Shown: positions 51,266 through 60,179, counted from the first letter of the stretch. The stretch: DNA of 64,000 bases from Bradyrhizobium rifense (GCF_008123425.1 NZ_VSSS01000018.1:34082-98081), one strand, 5' to 3'. Notes: a model not told the origin generated them from the letters alone. A program made the numbers and translations.

Positions 51266-52776
51266 TGCGACGATTTCTGATGCTGGCAACGTCGGTTGTA
51301 ACTTTGAGCCTGACTGCGGCGCCGGGATGGAGCGGACAGGCGCCCGGGCTCGCATCGACGCCCGATATTCCGGTCAGCCATCATGACCGGGTGTACGCCG
51401 CTGAGCAGTTTTCCAACACGGTCTCGGTGATCGATCCCGCCGACAACAAATTGCTTGGCGTCATCCGGCTGGGCGCGCCGTCGCCAGCGAACTTCAGCCC
51501 GCTCTACAAGGGCCAGCTTCTGGTGCACGGGATGGGCTATTCGCCCGACCACCGCACTCTCGCCGTGGTCTCGATCGGATCGAATTCGGTCACTTTCATT
51601 GACACAGCGACCAATGCCGTCAAGCACACGACCTATGTCGGACGCTCGCCCCACGAAGCTTTCTTCACGCCCGACGGCAAGGAAGTATGGGTAACCGTCC
51701 GCGGCGAGAACTACGTATCCGTGCTCGATGCGACGACTTACTCAGAGAAGACACGGATCGCGCTGCCAAACGGCCCGGGCATGCAGATATTCTCGCCTGA
51801 CGGCAAATACGGCTACGTCTGCTCGTCCTTCAATCCGGAGGTGGATATCATCTCGCTGGCCGATCATGCAATCGTGGGCAAGGTGGTTCAGGCGAGCCCG
51901 TTCTGCCCAGATATCGCGGCGACACCAGATGGCTCGCAGGTCTGGTTCACTTTGAAGGACACCGGCAAGGTCGAGGTATTTGACGCAAGGCCGCCGTTCA
52001 CCGTGCTCAAGATCATGGACACCGGACCGATCACCAACCACGTCAACATCGTACGCAACGCGAATGGCCAGTTCGCCTATGTCACCATCGGCGGGCTCAA
52101 CGAGATCCAAGTCTATCGCACCGACGATTTCACCAAAGTCGCAACGATCCCGGTCGGAAAGCTGCCACATGGCATTTGGCCGTCGGGCGACGGTTCGAGA
52201 GTTTATGTGGGACTGGAGAACGACGACCAAATAACTGCTATCGACACGCTCGCCAATCGCGTGATCGCCAACATCCCCATCGGCCAGGCGCCGCAAGCAG
52301 TGGCCTACGTTCCCAATGCGATGCCTGGAGCGCGCGCGTCCGGCAACGAGCCGATGACCGTGCTGGACGGTACCGCCAATCCGGAGACGGACAACCTTCA
52401 GCAACTTGGTCTCGCCGGCGAGGTCGCTCATTTCACGATGGCTCCGGCAGGCGCCATCACGCCGAGCGCGGCCAAGTCCTCCACCAGCGTCAGCCTTTTC
52501 GATCAGGGTCTGTCACAGGTATTGCAGGCAGCGGTCACCGGACTCGAGCCACGGCATTCCTATGTGCTCGCCTTTGCGCCCAAAGCCAATGGCAGCGGGA
52601 ACCTAGAGCCGATTGCGAGCTTCATGACCAATCCTTCCGGTGCTGCCATCGTGAATGCGCTCGGCCCGATACGACAAATCGTGCAAGGCGCCGCGCCGGA
52701 TAGCCGCCGCTATCTCGTGATCGCGCCCGGCTCGACAATCGAGGTCGGCAAGGCGGTGCAGGTTCAGGCTCCTTGA
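51262..52776 (+). CDS. periplasmic YVTN beta-propeller protein
   Basis: A 504-residue exported protein. Signal peptide MMRRFLMLATSVVTLSLTAA. The body has seven YVTN-type blades: YAAEQFSNTVSVIDPADNKL, LAVVSIGSNSVTFIDTAT, VWVTVRGENYVSVLDATTYS, VYVGLENDDQITAIDTLANR. An extra C-terminal domain of about 130 residues follows. Such propellers are common partners of metal- and sulfur-oxidising systems. It overlaps the DUF305 gene by 4 nt and closes the operon. Confidence 0.9.
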   Translation: MMRRFLMLATSVVTLSLTAAPGWSGQAPGLASTPDIPVSHHDRVYAAEQFSNTVSVIDPADNKLLGVIRLGAPSPANFSPLYKGQLLVHGMGYSPDHRTLAVVSIGSNSVTFIDTATNAVKHTTYVGRSPHEAFFTPDGKEVWVTVRGENYVSVLDATTYSEKTRIALPNGPGMQIFSPDGKYGYVCSSFNPEVDIISLADHAIVGKVVQASPFCPDIAATPDGSQVWFTLKDTGKVEVFDARPPFTVLKIMDTGPITNHVNIVRNANGQFAYVTIGGLNEIQVYRTDDFTKVATIPVGKLPHGIWPSGDGSRVYVGLENDDQITAIDTLANRVIANIPIGQAPQAVAYVPNAMPGARASGNEPMTVLDGTANPETDNLQQLGLAGEVAHFTMAPAGAITPSAAKSSTSVSLFDQGLSQVLQAAVTGLEPRHSYVLAFAPKANGSGNLEPIASFMTNPSGAAIVNALGPIRQIVQGAAPDSRRYLVIAPGSTIEVGKAVQVQAP

Positions 52777-53062
52777 TCCCGTCAACGCCGCAAACGGGCG
52801 ATGAAATACGGCCGGGTGCCCCAACGGGAGCGCGCGAAAGCCGCGCTTGACCACGCTGGGGTCACGCGGCACGCCTAGCGGCTAGGATCGTCAATGCGAG
52901 GGAAATCCCGCCTGCTGCTCGACGATGTCGCCTGACGGACGAGAGATCGAGTTCGTCGGTGGTCGGGTCTCGATGAAGACGGGAAAGACGGTCGTAAGGT
53001 CTCGACGAATTTCACTTGAACTGACGAGTTGGGAATCAGGAGGCTACGGTCGACGAGCCCGG

Positions 53063-53986
53063 TTAAAGGTCCTCGCGTAGCCCCTTGAAGAAGGGGTGCC
53101 GAACTTTTCCCTCCGCCGACTTGGCCCGGTACTCGATCTCGGCGAGCAGCTTCGGCTCGACCCAGACGCCCTTGTGCGCGATCCGCTTGGAGTAGGGCTG
53201 GGTCTTCCTGACGAGCGGCTTCAACCTCTTCTGCAAGTCCGCGGCGCTCGCCTTGTCGAATCCATGGTCGACCTTGCCGGCGTAGACCAGGTCCTCACCC
53301 TTGCGGCGACCGAGATAGATGCCGTCCCATTTGCCCTCGTCGAGCGCGAAGCCGGCGATCGTCAGGGTCTCGCGCTGCGCGCAGGTCTTCTTGACCCAGT
53401 TGTTGCCGCAGCCGCTGGCGTACACGCTGTCGCGGACCTTCGAGACCACGCCCTCCAGGCCGACCTTGCAGGCGTGCGCGAACATATCCTGGCCCTCGAT
53501 CTCGAAGCTCTCGCTGAACTGGACGTCGGTGCCGGCAACGATCTTCTTGAGCTCCGCCTTCCGATGCAGGAGCGGCAGCTTCCGCAGGTCGCGGCCGTTC
53601 AGGTAGAGCAGGTCGAAGGCAACCAGGACGATGCTGGTGGACTTGCCCTTGAGCTCGTTCTGCAGGACGGAGAAATCCGTAGTGCCATCGGCCGCCGGCA
53701 CCACGATCTCGCCGTCCAGGATCGCCGAGCCGGCCTTGATGTGCCAGGCGTCGTGAGCGACCTTCATGAACCGGGTGGTCCAGTCGTGGCCCCGCCGGGT
53801 GAAGACGTTGACCGCCTGGTTATGCAGATGGACCTGCACCCGATAGCCGTCGAACTTGATTTCGTGAATCCATCGGGATCCGGACGGCACTTTCTCGATC
53901 GAGGAGGCCAAGGCCGGTTCGACGAAAGCCGGAAATGGCGCCTTCTCGCCGAGGGCGGCGCCGGTCTTTTTACGCTGAAACGCCAC
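53063..53986 (-). CDS. ATP-dependent DNA ligase, LigD ligase domain only
   Basis: A 307-residue stand-alone ligase module of the LigD type used in bacterial non-homologous end joining. Motif I is EIKFDGYRVQ with the adenylated Lys44; motif III-like LDGEIVV, motif IV EGVVSK, and the OB-fold end FAGKV to HPFFKGLRE-type follow. The polymerase and phosphoesterase domains of full LigD are absent, and no ku gene is in view. It is divergent from the DUF3606 gene and near an exonuclease, so it may serve stress-time DNA repair. Confidence 0.9.
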   Translation of the reverse strand: MAFQRKKTGAALGEKAPFPAFVEPALASSIEKVPSGSRWIHEIKFDGYRVQVHLHNQAVNVFTRRGHDWTTRFMKVAHDAWHIKAGSAILDGEIVVPAADGTTDFSVLQNELKGKSTSIVLVAFDLLYLNGRDLRKLPLLHRKAELKKIVAGTDVQFSESFEIEGQDMFAHACKVGLEGVVSKVRDSVYASGCGNNWVKKTCAQRETLTIAGFALDEGKWDGIYLGRRKGEDLVYAGKVDHGFDKASAADLQKRLKPLVRKTQPYSKRIAHKGVWVEPKLLAEIEYRAKSAEGKVRHPFFKGLREDL

Positions 53987-54037
53987 GAACGAACTCCACG
54001 CAACGCCGATTCAAAGTGACACGGACGGAATCGTTCC

Positions 54038-54062
54038 GGAACCGGCGAATCCTTGTGACGTT
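54038..54062 (+). promoter_or_regulatory. EcfG-type general stress promoter, perfect match
   Basis: GGAAC (54038-54042), 16-nt spacer, CGTT (54059-54062), an exact match. Placed 34 nt before the preferred start of the DUF3606 gene. A small inverted repeat (CGGAA-TCG-TTCCG, 54026-54038) touches the -35. Confidence 0.7.
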
Positions 54063-54096
54063 GCCCTAGCATCGAGCAATGACGGAGGAGCCGAGG

Positions 54097-54282
54097 ATGG
54101 CAAAGGCAGCCAAGAAGAGCGCGCGAGGACGCAAGCAGGACCGGGCACGCGTCGCCGGCGGGCAGAAGTACGAAGTCGCCTATGAGGCGAAGAAGACCGG
54201 CCGCTCGGCCGCCGCGGTCAAGAAGGCCGTGAAGAAGGTCGGCAACTCCCGCAAGAAGGTCGAGAAGCGCCTCGGCCGCTGA
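54097..54282 (+). CDS. DUF3606 lysine-rich small protein
   Basis: A 61-residue basic protein. The DUF3606 core (KYEVAYEAKKTGRSAAAVKK, then AVKKVGNSRKKVEKRL) follows a Lys/Arg-rich N-terminus (AKAAKKSARGRKQ). The ATG at 54097 has GGAGGAGCCGAGG before it; 54079 is an alternative start. The charge and helix pattern suggest DNA binding. A perfect EcfG promoter puts it in the general stress regulon beside the ligase and exonuclease. It ends 12 nt from the convergent exonuclease gene. Confidence 0.85.
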   Translation: MAKAAKKSARGRKQDRARVAGGQKYEVAYEAKKTGRSAAAVKKAVKKVGNSRKKVEKRLGR

Positions 54283-54294
54283 CGGCCACGGACG

Positions 54295-55194
54295 TCAGAC
54301 CCTGCACGAGAAGCGGGTGAAAGCCGTCATCGTCTGCAGGCGCGGTTCGACGTCCCGGAGATAGATCTCTGACCGGAGAAATGCGAGTTCGGCCTCGAGC
54401 GCGGACTCGCCGACGTCGACGTACCAGGACTTGGGCCGGCCATCCGTACCGTCGCTCCAGCGATAGCCTCGCCGTTTCAACGAATCCTTCAACTCGAACG
54501 GCGAGTGCTCCGCCCAGATACGGACCGTCTTCCGGCGTGCCGTATCGAGCAGGACGGCGAGCGCCGGCGCGCCGGTCGTCGCTAGGTCGAAGTCCAAGAT
54601 TTCAAGCAGCGCGTGACAGTCGTCGACGGCGCGGTGCGCCTGGTGGAAGTAGCCGGCACCGTTCAACAGGTAGCCCAGTTTCGTTCCATCGAAGCCGTGC
54701 TGCCGCCAATCGACCTCCGTGGCGGAGCATGCCCACGCCTTTCGCTCGAAGACCGGCCAGTAGCGTTCGGAAAATTTCCGATCGAACCCGCTATTGTGCG
54801 CGATGATCAAAACCACGGAATCGTCGACGAAGGCCGTGACGGCCGCACCGTCGAATTTTTGGCCGGCTACCATGTCATCGGTGATGCCGGTCAGCGACGT
54901 TACCTCGGGAGGGATGGGAACGGAGGGCTCGTTGAAGGCTGAAAAAGTGTCCCTGACGCCGACGATCCTGCCGTCCGGCGTGTAGTCGAACTTGACCATG
55001 CCGAGCTCGATGATCTCGTCCCTGGCGTGATCGAGGCCCGTCGTCTCGGTGTCCAGCAGGATGCCCATCTTGGTTTCCTGTCCGGAGGCCGGCATGGACG
55101 TCGGCCGGGGCACCAGGCGTCGCAGCACCCGGTAGTCCGTCGACCGACTCAAGGCCTCGGCCATCGCGGCCAGATCCGATGCGTTCTGAAACAT
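54295..55194 (-). CDS. DEDDh-family 3'-5' exonuclease
   Basis: A 299-residue DnaQ-like exonuclease. ExoI motif ILLDTETTGLD (Asp48, Glu50), ExoII region IAHNSGFDRKFSERYW, ExoIII HRAVDDCHALLEIL with His and Asp. The first 42 residues (LSRSTDYRVLRRLVPR) are kept because this leader is recalled in relatives. The C-terminal domain (ELKDSLKRRGYRWSDG) resembles the extra module of Rhizobiales members. It trims single-stranded 3' ends in repair. Convergent with the DUF3606 gene. Confidence 0.88.
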   Translation of the reverse strand: MFQNASDLAAMAEALSRSTDYRVLRRLVPRPTSMPASGQETKMGILLDTETTGLDHARDEIIELGMVKFDYTPDGRIVGVRDTFSAFNEPSVPIPPEVTSLTGITDDMVAGQKFDGAAVTAFVDDSVVLIIAHNSGFDRKFSERYWPVFERKAWACSATEVDWRQHGFDGTKLGYLLNGAGYFHQAHRAVDDCHALLEILDFDLATTGAPALAVLLDTARRKTVRIWAEHSPFELKDSLKRRGYRWSDGTDGRPKSWYVDVGESALEAELAFLRSEIYLRDVEPRLQTMTAFTRFSCRV

Positions 55195-55419
55195 CTCTTC
55201 TCGAGGCGAGCCTACCCGACAGCCGGTGAGGTCGCAGAATACCGGGAGCGCCGGCCGCGAGGAATCCGAAAAACGAGCAATTCACGGCCTTTTCGGGAGT
55301 GCCGGTGCAATTGGATCCTGTTGCAGGGGCGCTCGCGCAGCGGAACGGCCGCCGATATGACGGACGGCCGGCGCTTGCGCTGTGACGGCGCAAAGTCGGC
55401 CCACATTTGTACCAGTACG

Positions 55420-55853
55420 CGCTCGGGAGGCTCGATTGCGGGCTGGTTCAAGTTCATCCTGATGCGCGGCACCCGTTTTCGACACCGTAGCGCCAAGCTG
55501 AACAGCCTTCCTCGAGACGAAGCTCAACGAAAACAGCGGCGGCCGCCACTGCCGAAGGAATTCGCTGACTACATCGTCGAGATCGACGGCTGGGACTGGG
55601 CCTATTCGTTTTCGCGCCGACCGATTCGTACCACCAATTCCGTCACCACAGGTGCTGGGCAGGCCGCTGCAGCCGACGGGACTGAAGACCGACAAGGTGG
55701 ACGTGTCGCTGTTGCCGTCCCCGGAGCTCGTCATGGACCGGCGCCGGGTTCGAGCCGATAGCGCTCGGCAGGCTGGACATCCGTACCGACACGATCTAGG
55801 GCAATCGGCGCCCGGTGGGCCTCGCTGACAAGCTCACCGAAGACGACCTGTAA
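55420..55853 (+). pseudogene. decayed hypothetical gene, multiple frames
   Basis: Protein-like segments occur in successive frames: GWFKFILMRGTRFRHRSAKL, then KEFADYIVEIDGWDWAYSFS, then LQPTGLKTDKVDVSLLPSPE, then FEPIALGRLDIRTDTI-stop-GNRRP, ending LADKLTEDDL at 55853. They look like parts of one or two copies of the same conserved unknown protein, scrambled by indels and a stop. No intact frame remains. No named family was recognised. Confidence 0.5.
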
Positions 55854-55874
55854 GCCGGCTTGGCGGCGGACCCA

Positions 55875-56087
55875 TCAGGCCTCGCCGGGTCCTGACAAGA
55901 CGGACGCGGGCGGCGTGGTGCGCGGGGGCGGCAGCGGCCGCTCGGTCGCTCCGGATCGCGAGACCGGACCGCCCTTGGCATCGTACCGCTTGGCGAGATC
56001 CAGGAGCCGACGTCGGGTGAACGGATCGGCCTTCTCTGCGATGATCCGGACCCGCTGCGCGAGACCGATGTAGAACTCCTGCTCCAT
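55875..56087 (-). CDS. small conserved hypothetical protein
   Basis: A 70-residue protein: MEQEFYIGLAQRVRIIAEKA, then DPFTRRRLLDLAKRYDAKGG and a Pro/Ser-rich tail. Two helices with RRRLLDLAKRYD match a short family recalled from Bradyrhizobium. The start at 56087 follows a GCGGGGG stretch. Function unknown. Confidence 0.7.
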   Translation of the reverse strand: MEQEFYIGLAQRVRIIAEKADPFTRRRLLDLAKRYDAKGGPVSRSGATERPLPPPRTTPPASVLSGPGEA

Positions 56088-56282
56088 GACGCACCCCCGC
56101 AACATCACTGATCGTAACAGTTGAGTATGTCCGAGGGCAACGAGTCAAGCGCTCGGCCGGGGCTTCGGATCGCCGGGAGAGATCCGCCAGGCTGGACTGC
56201 AAGGAGTTCAGACAGATCGCGCGAAATCTCGTTTCGGGGGCGGCTCGATCCCACGGAAGATCGTCGCGGGCCTGGAAGCGCT

Positions 56283-56441
56283 CTAGAAGAGCTCCGCCCC
56301 GAGATCGAGCCCAGAGGACATCGCGACGACAAGGGACAGGAAAAGGCCTGTGCCGCAAAAGATCATGATGACCTTCGGGCCGTCGACATCGATGTCCGCC
56401 CCGGTCGAGTGTGAGAGCGCCTTCGCCAGCGCGGCCATCAT
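56283..56441 (-). CDS. small single-pass membrane protein
   Basis: A 52-residue protein. A helical N-terminus (MMAALAKALSHSTGADIDVD) is followed by one transmembrane helix (KVIMIFCGTGLFLSLVVAM) and a short tail GLDLGAELF. GGAG lies 8 nt before the ATG at 56441. The ADIDVDGPK motif before the membrane helix is recalled in similar Bradyrhizobium peptides. Function unknown. Confidence 0.7.
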   Translation of the reverse strand: MMAALAKALSHSTGADIDVDGPKVIMIFCGTGLFLSLVVAMSSGLDLGAELF

Positions 56442-56466
56442 CGGTCTGCTCCAGTATCCAGAGATT

Positions 56467-56730
56467 CGAGACCGCATCGTAGCTGGTTACGACGTCGGAC
56501 AGTGTGAACTGGGTCTCACATTCGGGGGCCGCGCGGATCGCGACCGACGCGATGTCCAGCTGACCGCTACAGCAGCAGGATGCGCGCTTCGATCGATGAG
56601 ACGGTCGCGAACTCTCTCGCCGAGTTGATGCGCCGTCCCAAAAGAGCCCTTGAAACGCCTATTTGGCTTGGGAAAAGGCGGCTGCATCACAGAGACTCGA
56701 TAACCAAGGCCAAGGTCCGCGCCGGCGACC
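56467..56730 (+). repeat. long inverted repeat, copy 2 (partner 33265-33533)
   Basis: Matches the reverse complement of 33265-33533. It lies immediately upstream of the 56753 gene, whose frame opens inside it. Both copies are followed, in the same orientation, by small genes that include a SHSESH-type protein. Confidence 0.75.
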
Positions 56731-56752
56731 GGCCGCCCGAGAGAAACCTCCG

Positions 56753-57028
56753 ATGCGACACCTCGCTACCGTAGTGTGCGTTTGGCACCCGGAAACAGAC
56801 GAACTCCTGTTCGAAGGTTCGAGCAGCACGCTAAGCGTCGAAGAAATCCGTGGCGTGGTCGGGCCCGACTTTCCGCAAGACCCGGAGCCGATGGCGGCCT
56901 ACCCCGTAAGTGCCGCTCATGGCCGGAGGCTGCTCGGGATGATGGGACTCGGCTTCCATGGCGAAGGGGAATTTCAGGTGTCGCGCGAACCGGTCAGGAC
57001 GACTATCGAATCGGCGAGCAGCCATTAG
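56753..57028 (+). CDS. small hypothetical protein
   Basis: A 91-residue protein: MRHLATVVCVWHPETDELLF, then SVEEIRGVVGPDFPQDPEPM and HGRRLLGMMGLGFHGEGEFQ. It reads as a compact alpha/beta domain. The start is placed at the first ATG after the repeat; a weak GAGA precedes it. No named family was recognised. Confidence 0.6.
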   Translation: MRHLATVVCVWHPETDELLFEGSSSTLSVEEIRGVVGPDFPQDPEPMAAYPVSAAHGRRLLGMMGLGFHGEGEFQVSREPVRTTIESASSH

Positions 57029-57216
57029 CGCTCCGGAAGGCCCGGACCGCGGCGGCTCTATCGACGCGTGTCGCAAGTTGCGTCAGCATGCCGAAGGAGT
57101 GGTGTGACGCTCCGGCCCGGCCGACGCGTCAGGGCGTGCGCGGGAACGCCACTGACTTCCATCTTGCCGGACGGGGCGGTATTGGCGGACGTCTGCAATC
57201 GACCGACAGGACTGCG

Positions 57217-57594
57217 ATGCGCGACGTGCTTACCTTCGATAGCGGCCTGCGCTGGGTGCTCGTCGAGACGGCGGAGGATGCGCGCCTGGCGACGGGCCTG
57301 CTCGGCATGCGTCTTTGCACCAGCTACGCCGTGGACGAGGCCTTGGGATACGGGTCGAACTACTACGTCCTGACCAACCGGGGGATGGATGTCGGCCACG
57401 TCATGGTGCGCGACGGCGACAAGAAGGTCATGCACAGCGCGTCGGACGGAAAGCTCGTCTGGGGCCACGACTTTTCGGACCCATGGCCGCAATTCGATGG
57501 TGAGATCGCGGCGCTCTCCGGACACATCGGCGTCGAACTCGGGAGGCGTCACTGTCCCCATCTCGCCAAGCGGTACGTCGGCCCCGGAATATAG
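57217..57594 (+). CDS. hypothetical protein
   Basis: A 125-residue soluble protein: MRDVLTFDSGLRWVLVETAE, then GYGSNYYVLTNRGMDVGHVM and VRDGDKKVMHSASDGKLVWG. Rich in strands with a charged surface and one Cys pair candidate. CAGGA lies 6 nt before the ATG at 57217. The open frame extends far upstream in non-coding composition. No family recognised. Confidence 0.6.
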   Translation: MRDVLTFDSGLRWVLVETAEDARLATGLLGMRLCTSYAVDEALGYGSNYYVLTNRGMDVGHVMVRDGDKKVMHSASDGKLVWGHDFSDPWPQFDGEIAALSGHIGVELGRRHCPHLAKRYVGPGI

Positions 57595-57881
57595 ACACCT
57601 TGTCCATATGGCCGGCCGAGTAGCCGGGCCCGCCTCGGAACGCAGTGGATTCCGGCGGTTGCTGGGGCGGTGCTGGACGCCGACATCGCGTCCTCTGCGA
57701 CTGCCCCCCGCCTCGGACGTCCTGCCGGAACATGGTCGATCTCAGTTGGTTTGCAGACGGGGCGCGCGTTGCGGAGCCATCACGATGATCGAAACGGATT
57801 CCACTCTGGTGAAATGCCCGCGTACGCTCCGCGACGGCACAGGACCTTCCGCAGCAGCCCCAGGCACGCGGTGTTCATTAG

Positions 57882-58127
57882 ATGAAGATTCTGTCGCATT
57901 CCGAGAGCCACATCGTCGAACTCGATGACGGATCGCGCTGGCAGATCTTTCCGGGCGATCTCGACCTCACGCTCGGCTGGAAGCCGGAGACCGAACTTGC
58001 CGTCGTTCCGATCGATGACGAGGTCAGATCGCACGCGCTGGTCGGCGACGACGGAATGGTGCGCGCGATACCCGCCGGCGAAAGCTGGTCGGTGCGGGAG
58101 ATCAGGTCCGCGCTCGAGGATGGCTGA
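57882..58127 (+). CDS. SHSESH-type hypothetical protein, full-length copy
   Basis: An 81-residue protein starting MKILSHSESHIVELDDGSRW and continuing QIFPGDLDLTLGWKPETELA; the second half (EVRSHALVGDDGMVRAIPAG, SVREIRSALEDG) is missing from its paralogue at 32435. It looks like a small beta-rich domain followed by a helix. Both copies lie downstream of the paired inverted repeats. Function unknown. Confidence 0.75.
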   Translation: MKILSHSESHIVELDDGSRWQIFPGDLDLTLGWKPETELAVVPIDDEVRSHALVGDDGMVRAIPAGESWSVREIRSALEDG

Positions 58128-58352
58128 AGCCCCTGCCCGCATAGGACCACGCCAAAAGGCTGACGTTCTTCACACCGGGGATGAACATCGTCGGCAAACC
58201 GAGCCTGATTGCAGCCATCCGCGCCGCATAAAGGTCGGAAAGCGCGTCAAAAGCGCGATACCGCTCACATCTTTGCAGCGGCTCGCGCAGAATTTCTGCG
58301 ACCTGAGCAGTGCGCCGTGCTGAAACCCGTCGGGTGCTGCGCGCCCGCGCGC

Positions 58353-58907
58353 TCACCAGTTCCGCTGCTCGTGCTTTATCGCGGTGAGAAACGCCCTCAT
58401 CTGTGCCGGGGACTGCAAGTGGTATACGCGCTTGGAAAATGACACGTCGAGGACAAGCTGTCGGTATCTCGGCGTCAGCCGACCATGACATCGCCAGATG
58501 ACTCGGTAGCTATCGAGCGTGCTGCTCCACACGGGACTATGTTCCGGCCAACCTGTCGGATTTCGATAGGTCCCCTGAATGAGCCGCTTTGTGACCCGCC
58601 AGTAGTGCGTCAACACTGGAAGATCTATGTAGACGAGCGTGTCCGCCGCAGAGAACCGCTCCCAAGCCGATGCTACGCAGCCATAGCCGTCAATTATCCA
58701 CTGGCTCTGTGTGAGCAGTTCCGCGTGAATCTTCAGGTACTCGTCATGGGGAATCTTGCCGCCGTTCTCCTCTCCCGCCCAATAACGACCTTGCCGAAAC
58801 TGGACCAGATCGAGGGAATGGAGTGGAAGCCCCGAGATTTCGGAAAGCTGCCTTGCCAGCGTGGATTTTCCACCACCGGCGTTGCCAAATACCGCAACCT
58901 TCTTCAT
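58353..58907 (-). CDS. P-loop kinase / AAA-type ATPase (adenylate kinase-like)
   Basis: A 184-residue nucleotide kinase-fold protein. The P-loop is VAVFGNAGGGKSTLARQLSE at the N-terminus, followed by QWIIDGYGC and a lid-like Arg region (RVTKRLIQGTYRNPTGW). It resembles small FlaR/topology-modulation or adenylate-kinase-like proteins. The ATG at 58907 fits the P-loop; an ATG at 58940 is possible. Substrate unknown. Confidence 0.8.
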   Translation of the reverse strand: MKKVAVFGNAGGGKSTLARQLSEISGLPLHSLDLVQFRQGRYWAGEENGGKIPHDEYLKIHAELLTQSQWIIDGYGCVASAWERFSAADTLVYIDLPVLTHYWRVTKRLIQGTYRNPTGWPEHSPVWSSTLDSYRVIWRCHGRLTPRYRQLVLDVSFSKRVYHLQSPAQMRAFLTAIKHEQRNW

Positions 58908-59081
58908 TGCGACCAACGTATGCAGTGTGTTCGGGCCCAAAGCATTACAACAAAAATAGGCGGAGCGGGACTAGGGAACGCAATTCGCAAATTTCGAATG
59001 GTAGTGACCGCAGCACTTTGTGAGCACGGTGCGAAGAGCGCCCGACCAGATCCGCACGATGAAGGCCGGACTTTTGCATGG

Positions 59082-59717
59082 TCAGCGCCCTAAAAGGACT
59101 TTCCCAGCTATTCGCAGCAATGTCGAAAGTCCAAGCAACAGAAGAGTGAAGCTTGCAAACCGGCTGCTCCATGCCAGGATGCTCGCATCGAGACGCGAGC
59201 GCGCCGCCGCGACCGTCGTGCTGAGAATGATCCACCATGCAGCGGAGCCCAGAAACACGCCCGCGACAAGCGATAGTGTGGCCGCTTGACCCGTGAGGGC
59301 ATGCGATGCCGCGAAGAACAAGACGATCGTCAGCGGGTTTGTTACGCCAAGTGCGATCGCGCTCAGATAGGCGCGTGTCAAATGGATGCGATCGATCTTG
59401 ACGGCTCGGCAAAAACCGAGGCCAACCCGATGCGTTCTGATTGCAAACCACAGCAGAGTCACGCCGGACAATGTGCCAAGCGCCAAAGTATTGGTCTGCA
59501 TCCAGGACTGTGCGAGACTGCCAAACCCGAGAACGGCAATCGCGCTGTACGCGAGATGCACGGTTGCGGCACCGAGGCCCGTGGCCAATCCCGCTGCCGG
59601 ACTGGAAGCCAATGTTCTCTGGATGCATAGCATGCCCATCGGCCCGATCGGTGCAGCGACCGTGAAGCCTATTCCAGCGCCCGAGACCAGGGCCGCAATC
59701 ATTTGCGAAAACGACAT
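59082..59717 (-). CDS. LysE/RhtB family amino-acid exporter
   Basis: A 211-residue permease with about six membrane helices. The N-terminal signature GFTVAAPIGPMGMLCIQRTL and the central GVTNPLTIVLFFAA are typical of LysE/RhtB exporters. These use the proton gradient to export amino acids or their analogues. The ATG at 59717 is preferred to a TTG at 59747. Monocistronic, in a patch of unrelated small genes. Confidence 0.88.
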   Translation of the reverse strand: MSFSQMIAALVSGAGIGFTVAAPIGPMGMLCIQRTLASSPAAGLATGLGAATVHLAYSAIAVLGFGSLAQSWMQTNTLALGTLSGVTLLWFAIRTHRVGLGFCRAVKIDRIHLTRAYLSAIALGVTNPLTIVLFFAASHALTGQAATLSLVAGVFLGSAAWWIILSTTVAAARSRLDASILAWSSRFASFTLLLLGLSTLLRIAGKVLLGR

Positions 59718-59867
59718 CGTATTTGCCGGTGATTCACGCGCGTTCAAGCCAACGAAATGTGGAAAATGACGTTTGCATCGTACGTCCGTGGCCTAGGGAT
59801 ACTAATTCGGATTAGCCAGTCGCGACGATACCTGCGGCACATTCACTGCGACTTCGCGATGCAGAAA

Positions 59868-60179
59868 TCAGCGCCGCAGAACGACCGGCTCCCAAAAAAA
59901 GCGTGAAGCTTCTGCTTGAGCTTCATGCAGGCTGATGCCGATGTCGCGTAGAAGATCGGGGCCATCCTTGAGATCGGCGCGCAACTTTGCCCTGAAGCAG
60001 GCACGCTCCAGCCAGATGAGCGGCCGTCTGGCGAAGAAGCCTGCATTGTCCGACCGTGCACCAATTCCAAGATCTGCAGCGGACCGCAGCGGCGACGATC
60101 CGGCAGTGAGGGACGAGCTCAGGATCGCGAGAAGGGATGGTACGTTTCGATTGAGCAGGGGAAGATATTTTGCGGTCAT
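59868..60179 (-). CDS. DUF1127 (YjiS-like) domain protein
   Basis: A 103-residue protein whose C-terminal 45 residues form a DUF1127 domain (RAKLRADLKDGPDLLRDIGI, SLHEAQAEASRFFW), an Arg-rich helical module found in small RNA-binding stress proteins. AGGAG lies 8 nt before the ATG at 60179. It is divergent from the LysR gene across 210 bp. Confidence 0.85.
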   Translation of the reverse strand: MTAKYLPLLNRNVPSLLAILSSSLTAGSSPLRSAADLGIGARSDNAGFFARRPLIWLERACFRAKLRADLKDGPDLLRDIGISLHEAQAEASRFFWEPVVLRR

